Assembly (NCBI GenBank): GCA_023091735.1
Contig: JALKBU010000795.1
Coordinates: forward strand, 1-24,397
DNA: 24,397 bases
Reading direction: 5' to 3'
DNA from: Trichomonas tenax
Lineage: Eukaryota > Parabasalia > Trichomonadida > Trichomonadidae
This document shows positions 15,187 through 23,908 of the stretch, in pieces. Within the stretch, counting starts at the first letter, position 1. Every line of letters starts with the position of its first letter. The notes below the pieces were generated by a model. The model made no database searches, was not told the DNA's origin, and saw only the letters and a program-made list of their open reading frames with translations. A program made the position numbers and the translations under genes.

Positions 15187-17232
15187 ATGACATCGATTTT
15201 CCATGAAGTGACACCTTTGCTTCAGTCCTTCATTGTTTGTTTGGAAGACTTCGACATCGGAAAGAAACTCGGGTCCGGCGGTTTTGGTGAAGTTTTCTAC
15301 GGCGTTCACGAACCTTCTGGATATCGTTGTGCAATCAAACGTCTTTTCTTCAAAGAGCTGACTGGGGATGATTTGTTGCTGTTTAAAAGAGAGATTGAAG
15401 TGTTGATTCGATGCACAAATCCGTTTTGTTTACCAATTGTTGGATGGACGACTTATTATCCATATTCAATCATTACACAGTACATTCCTAACGGCTCTTT
15501 GTACCAAAAACTCTACAAAAGCAAAAACAACCAAAAATTAACTCCAACGGAAAAATCTGTAATTATGTACGGAATTGCTGTTGGAATGGAGCATATTCAC
15601 AATCTCGGAATCATACATCGTGACTTGAAATCCATGAATATATTGCTTGACGATCGTTATTACCCGATGATTTGCGATTTTGGTCTTTCTCGCGTTTTAC
15701 CTGAAGAACATGAGTTGATGACATTGGAAATAGGTACAACAAACTGGATGGCGCCAGAACTATTCCAACAATCTGAATACACCGAGAAAATCGACGTTTA
15801 TGCTTACAGCATGATTCTTTATGAGATGTTGACTGAGACAATGCCATTTATTAAGTACAAAGATGCTGAAATCGCACGAATGGTATTAAATGGAAAGCGT
15901 CCAAAATTTCCTGAAAATACACCAAAGAAAATTAAGCATTTGATAACAAGATGTTGGTCGCAAGATCCATCAAGTCGTCCTTCGTTTTCAGACATCGTGA
16001 AGGAGCTCAAACACGGAGAAATCGTTTTTCCGAATACAAACTATTCTATTTTCATCGATGAACTTAGTTTTGCCACAAAGAAATTAGTTTTATCTAACAC
16101 ATCTGGAACTCCTCGTCCCCCTCTTTTCTCAGAAAGTGCAATTAAGCGTGCAGCGACAGAAGCAAATCAAAAACAAAGACCACGTTTCGATAGATTGCAG
16201 CAATTCACAATGCCTGATTATCTTGAGAATTTTTCAGTTTGCGCACACTCTTTGACGCTCCAGAACGCACACATTTTCTTTTCAAGCATCGCATCGGCAT
16301 TCAAAGATCCATCAGGAAATTGCTTCATTCCAAAGATGTTGGATACACTTGGGCATTTATTTGCGAAGAAGAAGACAATCATTGAAGCATTCAGCGAGTC
16401 AGGAATTCTCGAGATTATGCCTGTTTTCCCTGAAGATTTCTCGATGAGATGTTTGAACATCATCAAATTGATTGTAGAAAAGGAAAAAGATTCTTTGACA
16501 AGAAATATGCTTGCATACATCAAAAAATTCATTCCCAACACTCCATCAGACGTAATTCAGATATTATCAATGCCTTTATCGAAATTTTCTTTCAAGAAGA
16601 GCGCCTGGGACGTAATTGATTTCACAATTGACAGCTGGAGATTGTTCATTGATGTTTGCGCTGAAGATTATTTGATATTCTTGAACAAAGTCATCACAGA
16701 TAATCCTCCATTAGAATCAAGTCGTTCTAAATACTTGAGAGCGATATTGTATGAAGTCCTGAAAATGAATAAGTCGCAAACAGTCCATGCATACAAAATT
16801 TGCATGTCTAAATGCAATGATGGTTTTGTTATTCCATCAAAAATACTTGAAAAGCATATTAGAAATGGAGATTTCACAGAACTTGCTATTTCTTATATTA
16901 TGAAGAATCTATCTGTTGAACCAACTCAAGAATTGTTGTTATCGTTATTAAAGATATGCGAAAATAATCAGGATGCTTTTGAAGCGATCCTAAAGATGAA
17001 TTCTATTCATAGAACGAGCTGCCTTAGACTTATCGAGATTAGAGATCAATGGCTTTCACAGCCGTTTATATCTAATCAGAACAAAGTGAAACTTTTGACT
17101 TCGGCATTCAGCTTTGAAAAAGTCAAACAAGCAGCCTGGAAAACGCAAGAAGTTTATGATTTTTCTGAATCTCTTAAACACTCACACAAGAAAGAAGACA
17201 AGAAACTATACATCGACTTACAGTCTATTTAA
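15187..17232 (+). CDS. TKL-type protein kinase with C-terminal alpha-solenoid
   Basis: This is a 681-residue Ser/Thr kinase. The kinase domain spans about 20-290 and is complete: glycine loop GSGGFG (29-34), Lys51 in CAIKR, a likely alpha-C Glu in FKREIEV (69-71), catalytic HRDLKSMN (144-151), DFG (164-166), and the activation-segment end NWMAPE (186-191). The HRDLKSMN and WMAPE wording is of the tyrosine-kinase-like group, which is expanded in trichomonads. After a basic, proline-bearing linker (about 310-350), residues 350-681 are helical repeats of ARM/HEAT style, presumably for partner binding. The domain appears active, not a pseudokinase. Substrates are unknown. The start is supported by an M5/Inr-like motif 7 nt upstream. 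Confidence 0.92.
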   Translation: MTSIFHEVTPLLQSFIVCLEDFDIGKKLGSGGFGEVFYGVHEPSGYRCAIKRLFFKELTGDDLLLFKREIEVLIRCTNPFCLPIVGWTTYYPYSIITQYIPNGSLYQKLYKSKNNQKLTPTEKSVIMYGIAVGMEHIHNLGIIHRDLKSMNILLDDRYYPMICDFGLSRVLPEEHELMTLEIGTTNWMAPELFQQSEYTEKIDVYAYSMILYEMLTETMPFIKYKDAEIARMVLNGKRPKFPENTPKKIKHLITRCWSQDPSSRPSFSDIVKELKHGEIVFPNTNYSIFIDELSFATKKLVLSNTSGTPRPPLFSESAIKRAATEANQKQRPRFDRLQQFTMPDYLENFSVCAHSLTLQNAHIFFSSIASAFKDPSGNCFIPKMLDTLGHLFAKKKTIIEAFSESGILEIMPVFPEDFSMRCLNIIKLIVEKEKDSLTRNMLAYIKKFIPNTPSDVIQILSMPLSKFSFKKSAWDVIDFTIDSWRLFIDVCAEDYLIFLNKVITDNPPLESSRSKYLRAILYEVLKMNKSQTVHAYKICMSKCNDGFVIPSKILEKHIRNGDFTELAISYIMKNLSVEPTQELLLSLLKICENNQDAFEAILKMNSIHRTSCLRLIEIRDQWLSQPFISNQNKVKLLTSAFSFEKVKQAAWKTQEVYDFSESLKHSHKKEDKKLYIDLQSI

Positions 17233-17855
17233 CCATTTATTTTGTTTGTATATAAATATATTATTTATCGATGCAAAAGATTTATCTTATTGCTTTTTCA
17301 TTTTTGGAAATCTATTTGATAAATTTAATGATATAGGAATGAAGATTTTGGAAAATGAATACAAGAATAAACAATAAGAATTAATGAGATTGCGATCGCA
17401 TGGTCCCCGTTTTTTGTTAATATATTTGTATGCATAGAAACAATTTCTAACAGTGAACTTTTCTGTGATGTTTGAAACAAATTTAACGGATTTTTTTATC
17501 GCTTTTATTGTCATTTGACGAAATTATATTGTTATATGACATTTCTACAAAATATTTTTATATGAGGGAAAAATCATGACTCTTTATTTATAATGTCTTT
17601 GTATGATCTTTTGTAATTGGTACGAAAAATTGAAAAAAAAAATTCATCCTGAAACATTTTGTCGATGACTGAAAATGCAATAATGAAATGATTTAAAATG
17701 TTAATGAATATGTTTCGACTAGTAATTTTATGTTAAGTCATATCACTAATGTTGAAAGATATATAATTATATAAGAAATGGGTATTAACCTTATTTATAA
17801 AATCCACTAATTAATTTTTCCATCCCCTTATTATAAAATTGACGCTAAAATATAA
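17233..17855. other. Intergenic region, no gene supported
   Basis: This 620-bp AT-rich spacer separates the kinase from VPS16. It has a perfect 10-bp GC-containing palindrome, TGCGATCGCA (17391-17400). The small ORFs on either strand are AT-driven and lack an Inr. No RNA gene is visible. I see no Inr near the VPS16 ATGs. Confidence 0.55.
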
Positions 17856-20366
17856 ATGAATTATAAAATGAGCGATTTCTGTACCCTCGAAGATATTAAG
17901 AGTGTATGCGATAGCATAACGGATTACGAAGGACTTTTCCTCTTTAGCGAGGAAATATGGCGTTGGCCATCGCCATATTCAGAAGATTTTGCTCCAAACT
18001 TCAACAAATACGCGGGTGGAACGAAAGGACGTCTCGTTTCTTATTTTCCTTATTCAAGATTTGGAGGAAACCATCGAATAACTCTTTACGACCACAAATT
18101 CAACAATGTTTATCAAATTCAGCTCGATTTCGGCGTTAAAAACGCTTACGTATATGTCACCACCGATGATCGCATTGTTGTTATTGCAGTTACCGACAAA
18201 GCTGTTTATTGCGACATTTACGTGAAAAAGAGGAAAATTTCGTCAATTCTTTTGGAAGAATTGCCAGATATCATTGACATCAGCTTCTGGAACAGCGGGT
18301 GTTTAATTTTAACGCGCAGTCCTCAAGATTCAAGCTCAACATTCACAAAAGTGTTTTATTTGGCAAACTTTAAGAAACTTTACTTTTACAGTGACATCCA
18401 ATCAGACGTTTTTCATATTCTTGCAACACCACCGAACTATACAAACGATGGAAATCCAATTTTTTACGTTTGGGGACTTGATAAGAAAATATTTATCGGA
18501 AATTCTTCTGGATGCACCACAATTCCATTGCCAGAGGATGTTACACAATTCTGCTTGAGCCACAATTATCAATACGCAGGACTTCTTCTTGCAAACGGAA
18601 AATTAATTTGGCTTGCCAGTAATTTTTCAGAAATTTTCAATAACCTCGAGCAGGATATCGGAACTGATGAAATTGTTTATGGTATGACATTCTTTGGAGA
18701 TCTTATTATTATATCAAAATTAAATTTCATCGAAATTTGGTCTTATAGTGGATTAGTTAAAATTTTGAATGTTTCAAGGATCCCGCTTGTCTTCGCAGAT
18801 GAAACAAATGCGTTGATTTTCGATTCAGAAAAGCTCACGAAATTAACACTCGCACCGGAAGAATTCTATTGCGCTCTTCAAAAAGACGGACCTGATGATA
18901 GCTACATTTTGCTGAAATCATTCATCGAACAAAGAGGCCGCATTGTTGATTCAATGAAGCTCAATGGAAAGCTTGAAGGTGCAATTCAACATTGCATTGA
19001 GGCTGCATTATTCACATCAAATGTCAAGCTTCAAAAAACGCTCGTTTCGGCCGCAACATATGGTCTTTCATTCTTTGAAAACAGGGACTCTGAAAGTTTA
19101 AGCAGATGCATAAAGGACTTGAGAATAATGAACGCACTTAAGAATACACTATCAATTATCATGCCAGCCAAAAACATCGATGATCTTCCACTCCAGATCA
19201 CTCCAATGAAATTTGCATATTTAGAAAAATTCGATATTGCTGTTGAAATTGCAGAATACTTAATGTTGTTCCTTCCAGATATTATGACAGAATGGGCCGC
19301 TGTTGTCCTTGACACATTCCCTGACAGCGATGATGCCATGAAATTGATCGAGAAGCGTAAAAATGAGCCATTGTTCAATGCTGCTGAAATCGCAAAATGT
19401 GCAAAGCATCTTGGAAAGGACGAGATCAGTAAGAAACTCGCAGGATTGGAAACAAATCAACTTCATCTTGTCGACTTTTATCTTCAGAGAAATGATTTCG
19501 ATGGTGCTCTTAAGACATCCATCGCAAGCCATGATACATTGAAATTCATGGAAGTCTTGAACAAGGCATTAAACGATAGGTCTCTTGCAAACACACCTAA
19601 AATCGACAACCAGGATTCCAACATATCATTCATCATCCAATTCATCGAAAAGAACCACGACGCGCTTATTTTCTTCCAGGCTCTCGCCGAATGTTCTAAA
19701 GACAAATTCCAACCTGGCTTTTCAGTGAACACGTCTTACCATGCAATTTATCAGAATGTTTCTTTTGATAACAACATTTATGTCCGAAAGATTTCTTTGG
19801 GTATGAAAACTTCATACTCGATGGAGCATTATAAGACAGAACATAAAATTTTAACAGAGAAAGCGAAGGATAAAGAGAATAAGACTCTTGCTCTTGTTTC
19901 ATCAATTAATATGTTAGATGCTTATATTCGAAATCAAGAATCTTGCGAGAAGGCAATGAATGAATTTGGATCCAATTTCAAAGATATTCCAATTAACAAG
20001 GTTGTCAAGACATTAGTTGATACTAAAGGCATTGATGAAGCCCTTAAATTTGCAACAGGAACTGGTAAGCTCAAAAAGAAGAAAGCTCAAGCTCTTGTTA
20101 TTAGATCTGTTTTCGAGCTCGATAATCTTTCTTTATTAACCGAACTTGCCAAGAAGATCCCAGATCAAAGGAATCTTATCATTGCACATCTTAAGATCAG
20201 AGGTAAGGATAGCAGTGTTGAATCATTCATCAAGTTGCTTCAGAACGAAAACGACCGCAATAAACTCACAGAAGCTCTCAAGAAAGATGAAAGATTCCTC
20301 AGTAGGGATTATCTAGGAACCGATGAAATATCGAAAGAATTGTTCTTGAAATACAAGCTATTGTAG
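17856..20366 (+). CDS. VPS16: VPS16, HOPS/CORVET core subunit
   Basis: This 836-residue protein has the length and layout of VPS16 (human about 839), a core subunit of the CORVET and HOPS tethers that recruits the SM protein VPS33 and drives endosome and lysosome fusion. Residues 1 to about 370 form the beta-propeller half (WRWPSPYSEDFAP, GVKNAYVYVTTDDRIVVIAV). From about 380 the alpha-solenoid begins with the family's CIEAALFTSNVKLQKTLVSA segment, followed by RCIKDLRIMNALK, which parallels the conserved 'C.DLRVLNA' of VPS16. Two ATGs, at 17856 and 17868, are both plausible and differ by four residues. The gene is intact. A Rab5-like GTPase, whose class is the natural CORVET partner, lies downstream on the other strand. 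Confidence 0.9.
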   Translation: MNYKMSDFCTLEDIKSVCDSITDYEGLFLFSEEIWRWPSPYSEDFAPNFNKYAGGTKGRLVSYFPYSRFGGNHRITLYDHKFNNVYQIQLDFGVKNAYVYVTTDDRIVVIAVTDKAVYCDIYVKKRKISSILLEELPDIIDISFWNSGCLILTRSPQDSSSTFTKVFYLANFKKLYFYSDIQSDVFHILATPPNYTNDGNPIFYVWGLDKKIFIGNSSGCTTIPLPEDVTQFCLSHNYQYAGLLLANGKLIWLASNFSEIFNNLEQDIGTDEIVYGMTFFGDLIIISKLNFIEIWSYSGLVKILNVSRIPLVFADETNALIFDSEKLTKLTLAPEEFYCALQKDGPDDSYILLKSFIEQRGRIVDSMKLNGKLEGAIQHCIEAALFTSNVKLQKTLVSAATYGLSFFENRDSESLSRCIKDLRIMNALKNTLSIIMPAKNIDDLPLQITPMKFAYLEKFDIAVEIAEYLMLFLPDIMTEWAAVVLDTFPDSDDAMKLIEKRKNEPLFNAAEIAKCAKHLGKDEISKKLAGLETNQLHLVDFYLQRNDFDGALKTSIASHDTLKFMEVLNKALNDRSLANTPKIDNQDSNISFIIQFIEKNHDALIFFQALAECSKDKFQPGFSVNTSYHAIYQNVSFDNNIYVRKISLGMKTSYSMEHYKTEHKILTEKAKDKENKTLALVSSINMLDAYIRNQESCEKAMNEFGSNFKDIPINKVVKTLVDTKGIDEALKFATGTGKLKKKKAQALVIRSVFELDNLSLLTELAKKIPDQRNLIIAHLKIRGKDSSVESFIKLLQNENDRNKLTEALKKDERFLSRDYLGTDEISKELFLKYKLL

Positions 20367-21070
20367 ACCTTTAGTGACTAATAGTTTATATTTGTATTTC
20401 ATTATTTATATGTTTAATTTCACTAAACGTTTTAATATTCTGTATTATAATTACTACCGATCTTCTGGGGCAATAAAAGTTTCCCCTCTAGTGCTATAGG
20501 CAATATTAAAATGAACAACCGCATGCCTCTCAGATATGACCTTTTCTAGTCCAACATTCAAAGCTAAGAAAACACATGAATTCAAATTGAATCAATATTT
20601 ACTAAAAATCAACATTGTGCTTCTAACACATTAAAGATATTCACAAAATGAATTATAGGCCACTCAAAGCCATATCTCCATTATCGAAAGAATAAAAATG
20701 CCAGTTTATTTGTCAAAAATTATATGAAATCTGTCATGTCATTTTTGACACTTTGTTTGACATTTTGACAACATTATAACCATTGACTTTGGAGTTAATA
20801 TGTCAACAGAGCTCCTTTAGTGTAATATGATTTTAATGGTTAGAGTCCGAAAAATAAGATGTCCGAAAGATCATCAAAATGCATTGAAGATTGGAAGAGC
20901 AAACTAATAGTGCTGAAGGCTGTAGATGCGTTGTGATGAGACGGAATGATTGATAAATGAAAGATTTTAAATTTTAATATTTGAGAAAAGAAATTTAAGC
21001 CCATATTTACAAAGTACCAACAATATAGTATATATATGTTGTATAATCTAAAGAAAAGGGAAACAGGGCT
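20367..21070. other. Intergenic region with TTTGACA motifs and a possible relic
   Basis: There is no intact gene. A minus-strand frame without a start is open from 20591 to the stop at 20454-20456 and reads protein-like over its last 35 codons (ERHAVVHFNIAYSTRGETF). At 20730-20790 there is a cluster of TGACA/TTTGACA motifs, including GACATTTTGACAACA, which recurs in the repeat island beyond 23600. The rest is AT-rich. Confidence 0.4.
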
Positions 21071-21673
21071 TTAGCAGCAGCCTCCCTCTGGCTTTTCTTT
21101 TTGATCCTTGAGAACAACTCCAGATCCACTCTTACCCTGGGGAGCAGACTCTCCTGCCTGATCCTTCATGAGCTTTCCGACGGCCATTTGGAACATACGG
21201 TCAATGCCAGAACCAGTTGCAGCACTTGTTGCAGCGTAAAGAGCGCCGTGCGATTCAGCGAATTCTTGAGCTGTGGCTTCAACAACAGCGCGCTGATCTT
21301 CAAGGTCAACCTTATTCGCGCAAACAACAATGATTGTTCGGCTGTCAGCATTAGCCTTGAGCTCGTTGATCCAGTATGAAACAGAATCGTAAGACTGTGT
21401 GCGAGTTATGTCGAAAACGACGATTGCAATTAAAGCGCTGCGATAGTACATTGGAGCGAGTCCACGGTAAACTTCCTGTCCGGCTGTATCCCAAATGAGG
21501 AGTTCTACTGGTTGGCCATCGACAACGATGCTTTTTGTAACGAATGCAGCGCCGATTGTTGGTTTAACACTCTGAGGAGCTTTGCCAGAGATGTATTGTG
21601 TGGCAATGGATGTTTTTCCGACGCCACTGTCGCCGAGAAGAACGAGTTTCACAGATGTTGCTGAGGTCGACAT
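21071..21673 (-). CDS. Rab5-like small GTPase
   Basis: This 200-residue Rab GTPase would switch vesicle docking on early endosomes if truly Rab5-like. All nucleotide motifs are present: P-loop GDSGVGKT (14-21), switch I Thr39 in KPTIG, WDTAGQE (61-67, Gln66), NKVD (120-123), and TSA (149-151). GLAPMYYRSA after the switch region matches the Rab5/Rab22 group. The C terminus ends GGCC, for double geranylgeranylation and membrane attachment. The codon use is GC-richer than most of the window, typical of a well-expressed gene. The TAA stop is followed by AG (TAAAG), consistent with the TAAA polyadenylation signal. Trichomonads have many Rabs, so a lineage-specific paralogue is possible. Confidence 0.94.
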   Translation of the reverse strand: MSTSATSVKLVLLGDSGVGKTSIATQYISGKAPQSVKPTIGAAFVTKSIVVDGQPVELLIWDTAGQEVYRGLAPMYYRSALIAIVVFDITRTQSYDSVSYWINELKANADSRTIIVVCANKVDLEDQRAVVEATAQEFAESHGALYAATSAATGSGIDRMFQMAVGKLMKDQAGESAPQGKSGSGVVLKDQKEKPEGGCC

Positions 21674-22251
21674 TTTTTAGAAAATTGACAAAAAACCGTC
21701 GGTTGCCGATTTCATTGTTTAGAGAATTTTATGATAAAATTAGATTTTTCATGATACTTGGAGTCTATATTTTGAATTTTTTATTTTTCCTATTTGGCTT
21801 TCAAATTTATTTTTTATATTTTTCAAAATTTTTATTTAAAATTAAGATATTTCTTTAAATACTGAATTTTGGGTTATAATTTCTAAATAGATATTTCCAG
21901 AATATGCATTTTTATTATATAAGCTAACTAAATTTATAAATTTTAAGTTTTGAAAGATATATCAAAATTTATTCAACCTATTAGAAAGATAAGTTATTGT
22001 GAAATCTTGCAAAACATAAACTGTATTGATAGAAAGCATATACTAAGTTCTGCATTGTTGTGTAAATCAAATATAACAATGTGCGTGGTCCTTGTCCTCT
22101 GCAAGTACAAGGCCCCCGACACATTGTGAGAAATGCGGACAAAGTTGGCATCATTAATTTTTTCACTGTCTAATATATATAGAGTGAAATTAATACATGA
22201 CATCACTTAATGAATCACCTCACTCAAGTGTCCACGAGTGCCCCCTATATA
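21674..22251. other. AT-rich spacer with one possible small minus-strand ORF
   Basis: The first 300 bp are very AT-rich with nothing recognisable. From 22203 back to 21994 the minus strand holds a 69-codon ORF starting MSCINFTLYILDSEKIND, with an Inr-like TCATTA (22208-22213) 8 nt upstream. A GC-richer patch (22081-22138) contains CCTTGT/ACAAGG inverted repeats inside that ORF. It may be a small gene, a relic or chance; no family is recognised. Confidence 0.35.
21693..21700 (-). promoter_or_regulatory. M3-like promoter element GACGGTTT of the Rab gene
   Basis: On the minus strand GACGGTTT fits the Trichomonas M3 consensus and lies 20 nt before the ATG at 21673. A near-Inr (TCAATT, purine at +2) sits between them. 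Confidence 0.42.
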
Positions 22252-22494
22252 TTAGCAAAAATAATAGATTATTTTAGAATTAGATTTAAAAGTCCATGCC
22301 ACGCCTACAATATCATATAATCTATCAATATTAGGTATCTTATAACATCTGCGATCTCTTTCGAAATAATCTTCATCATTGTCATTAATGTTCAAATTCA
22401 CTGGTCTAATCAATATACCATCGTTATATTCAATATTTAGAATAGGAAATCCATTAGAACTGAATAAAGTATATTTATCATCTACTATTATTTC
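22252..22494 (-). pseudogene. Start-less ORF directly after the tail-collar stop
   Basis: Immediately after the TAA at 22495-22497, the same minus-strand frame stays open for 80 codons to a TAA at 22252-22254. It reads like real protein (DDKYTLFSSNGFPILNIEYN, then YFERDRRCYKIPNIDRLYDI) but contains no methionine at all. It is therefore either a readthrough extension, the remains of a second gene that has lost its start, or the tail of a longer domain broken by a nonsense mutation. I do not recognise the family. Confidence 0.4.
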
Positions 22495-22980
22495 TTATGC
22501 AGTTCTAATCCATGCAACAACAGCGAGATATGGAGGAATATAATCAGTGCCAGCCCCGCCAAATGTTGTCATAGCTGTTTGAAAGCCATAGTAATTTCCA
22601 TTTGCTTCCTTCATCTCAGTTTCAGAAATATTTCTTTTTACACCATTGCCAGTACTTCTCCAACACACATGATTCATTTCTCCTAATTTTGGTAAGTTAT
22701 CCACAGTAATTTTGAAGCTATCACCCTGGATACCATAATGAGGAGCACTATCATGAGAAACACAGAAGAGGAATCTATCCTCTATCATTTTCCACTCACC
22801 AAATCCGAACTTTTCCTTAGGATTATTTCCAGGAGCTTGAGATATATAGATATACCCAACAAGATAACATTTTTCAAGCGTGCCATTTATTTCTCTAAGT
22901 AAATTATTCGTAAGTACACACACACAAATGGGGCAGCCCAGCGAGCCAAGGCTCGCTTTGTGCCCATAAATGAAGAAATT
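22495..22980 (-). pseudogene. Phage tail-collar / Gp10-C-like domain, truncated remnant
   Basis: The minus-strand frame matches the pattern of phage tail-collar or baseplate Gp10 C-terminal domains: YLVGYIYIS..NP...FGFGEWKMIEDRFLF near the start, a middle with AP.YGIQGDSFKITVDNLPK, and the signature ending GTDYIPPYLAVVAWIRTA followed by stop. Such domains usually end a longer fibre protein and occur in phages, giant viruses and some eukaryotic DNA transposons; trichomonad genomes hold many Maverick/Polinton elements. The frame is open back to 22980 but has no ATG; similarity begins near 22870, and the upstream part reads through a GC-rich hairpin that looks unrelated. It is a 5'-truncated relic. 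Origin in a Maverick is inferred. Confidence 0.62.
22931..22965. repeat. GC-rich hairpin abutting the tail-collar relic
   Basis: GGGCA (22931-22935) pairs with TGCCC (22961-22965), and GCGAGCC (22941-22947) pairs with GGCTCGC (22950-22956) around an AA loop. The internal bulges are unequal. It stands out in AT-rich DNA, is flanked on one side by a CA repeat (22914-22926), and on the minus strand begins with an ATG-led short frame (MGTKRALARWAAPF). It may be part of a dispersed repeat. Confidence 0.6.
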
Positions 22981-23090
22981 TTAATGATTTCGTGATGTTT
23001 TCACGTTAAGATTTAAAGATTTCGGCATGTTTTATCATTTGTGGATTAAGTTTAATTTTAAAAATATATTATTTTTTAATAAGTAAATAA

Positions 23091-23333
23091 ATGGAAAGGG
23101 TAAACGTTGGTTGCCAAACAATGTCATTTGCTGATAAAATTGATGTTGAAAAGTTTTTGATGCGTGAATTTCCGAACAAACGCGAAATATTGGTTTCTGA
23201 ATTATCTGAGGCTTATTTTGAAATTTTCGGGATAAGGAAATTTTATGAAGAATTTAAAAAGGATTTGAAAAAGTCGATGAGATACAAAACCCGTTCAATA
23301 AAGAAGGTCAAATATATTGTACGATTGGTTTAG
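23091..23333 (+). CDS. Hypothetical 80-residue basic protein
   Basis: The ATG-led ORF encodes a basic, helical protein with segments IDVEKFLMREFPNKREIL, FEIFGIRKFYEEFKKDL and a basic end KTRSIKKVKYIVRLV. The layout of helices, then a basic strand, could be a small DNA-binding fold, but no family is recognised. There is no Inr at the normal distance (the nearest TCATTT is about 55 nt upstream). It sits between a transposon-like relic and the repeat island, so it may belong to a mobile element. Confidence 0.45.
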   Translation: MERVNVGCQTMSFADKIDVEKFLMREFPNKREILVSELSEAYFEIFGIRKFYEEFKKDLKKSMRYKTRSIKKVKYIVRLV

Positions 23334-23562
23334 TAACAGTTGTTATTTTTGTTTTTAGTTGATTTCGATGTGGAAATGGGGTTTTGAGGTCGTTTATGTT
23401 GAAAATTTGATGATAAGTAATGAAAAACAGTGATTTAGGGGCAAAAATGAAAAGTGCACCGGGTCGATTTATTTTAAAAAGTCACTTTTCAAAAATTGAG
23501 GATTTGCGGGAGTAAATAAGCAAAATTTGAGGATTTACTGGAGTAAATTAGGGGTTGAAAAA

Positions 23563-23595
23563 GTGCACCAAGTGCATCGAGTGCACCGTGTGCAA
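23563..23595 (+). repeat. 9-bp tandem repeat of GTGCAC type
   Basis: GTGCAC or a one-base variant starts at 23563, 23572, 23581 and 23590, an exact 9-bp period. Further copies lie at 23454, 23947, 24039 and 24061, with a 9-bp-spaced variant at 24070. The hexamer is itself a palindrome. Confidence 0.75.
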
Positions 23596-23612
23596 ATTTG
23601 CCCTATAGAATG

Positions 23613-23908
23613 TGACAACATTGACATTTTGACAACACGTGTGATTTCATGCTGAAAATAGGTATTTTACGGTCGTTTGTACGTAAAGGGTACGTAGAAA
23701 TTGGGGTAAAATATACAATGTTGTCAAATTGAGTTTTTGGGCTTAATATTATGAAAATTTGAGGATTTAGGGCTTAAAATTCATTTTGACAACATCGTTA
23801 TAAATGGTCATTTTTTACGTAAGGGGTTAGTTAGAAATGGCTTAATATTATCAAAATTTGAGGATTTATGGGAGTTTATGAGATGTTGTCAAAATGTCAA
23901 TGTTGTCA
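23613..23908. repeat. 25-bp perfect inverted repeat bounding about 296 bp
   Basis: The 25 bp at 23613-23637 (TGACAACATTGACATTTT followed by GACAACA) recur exactly, reverse-complemented, at 23884-23908. Two further TTTGACAACA-type motifs lie inside, one per orientation (near 23719 and 23787). The shape resembles terminal inverted repeats of a small nonautonomous element, but no clean target-site duplication is seen. Confidence 0.65.

Noticed and set aside
17114..17514. ORFs on both strands after the kinase stop
   Set aside because: They are AT-driven, overlap each other and the kinase end, lack an Inr, and contain no recognisable domain.
23563..23595. Cys-x-x-Cys zinc-finger-like reading of the GTGCAC array
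   Set aside because: The pattern is just the 9-bp DNA repeat read in one frame. The frame is short and lacks other protein features.
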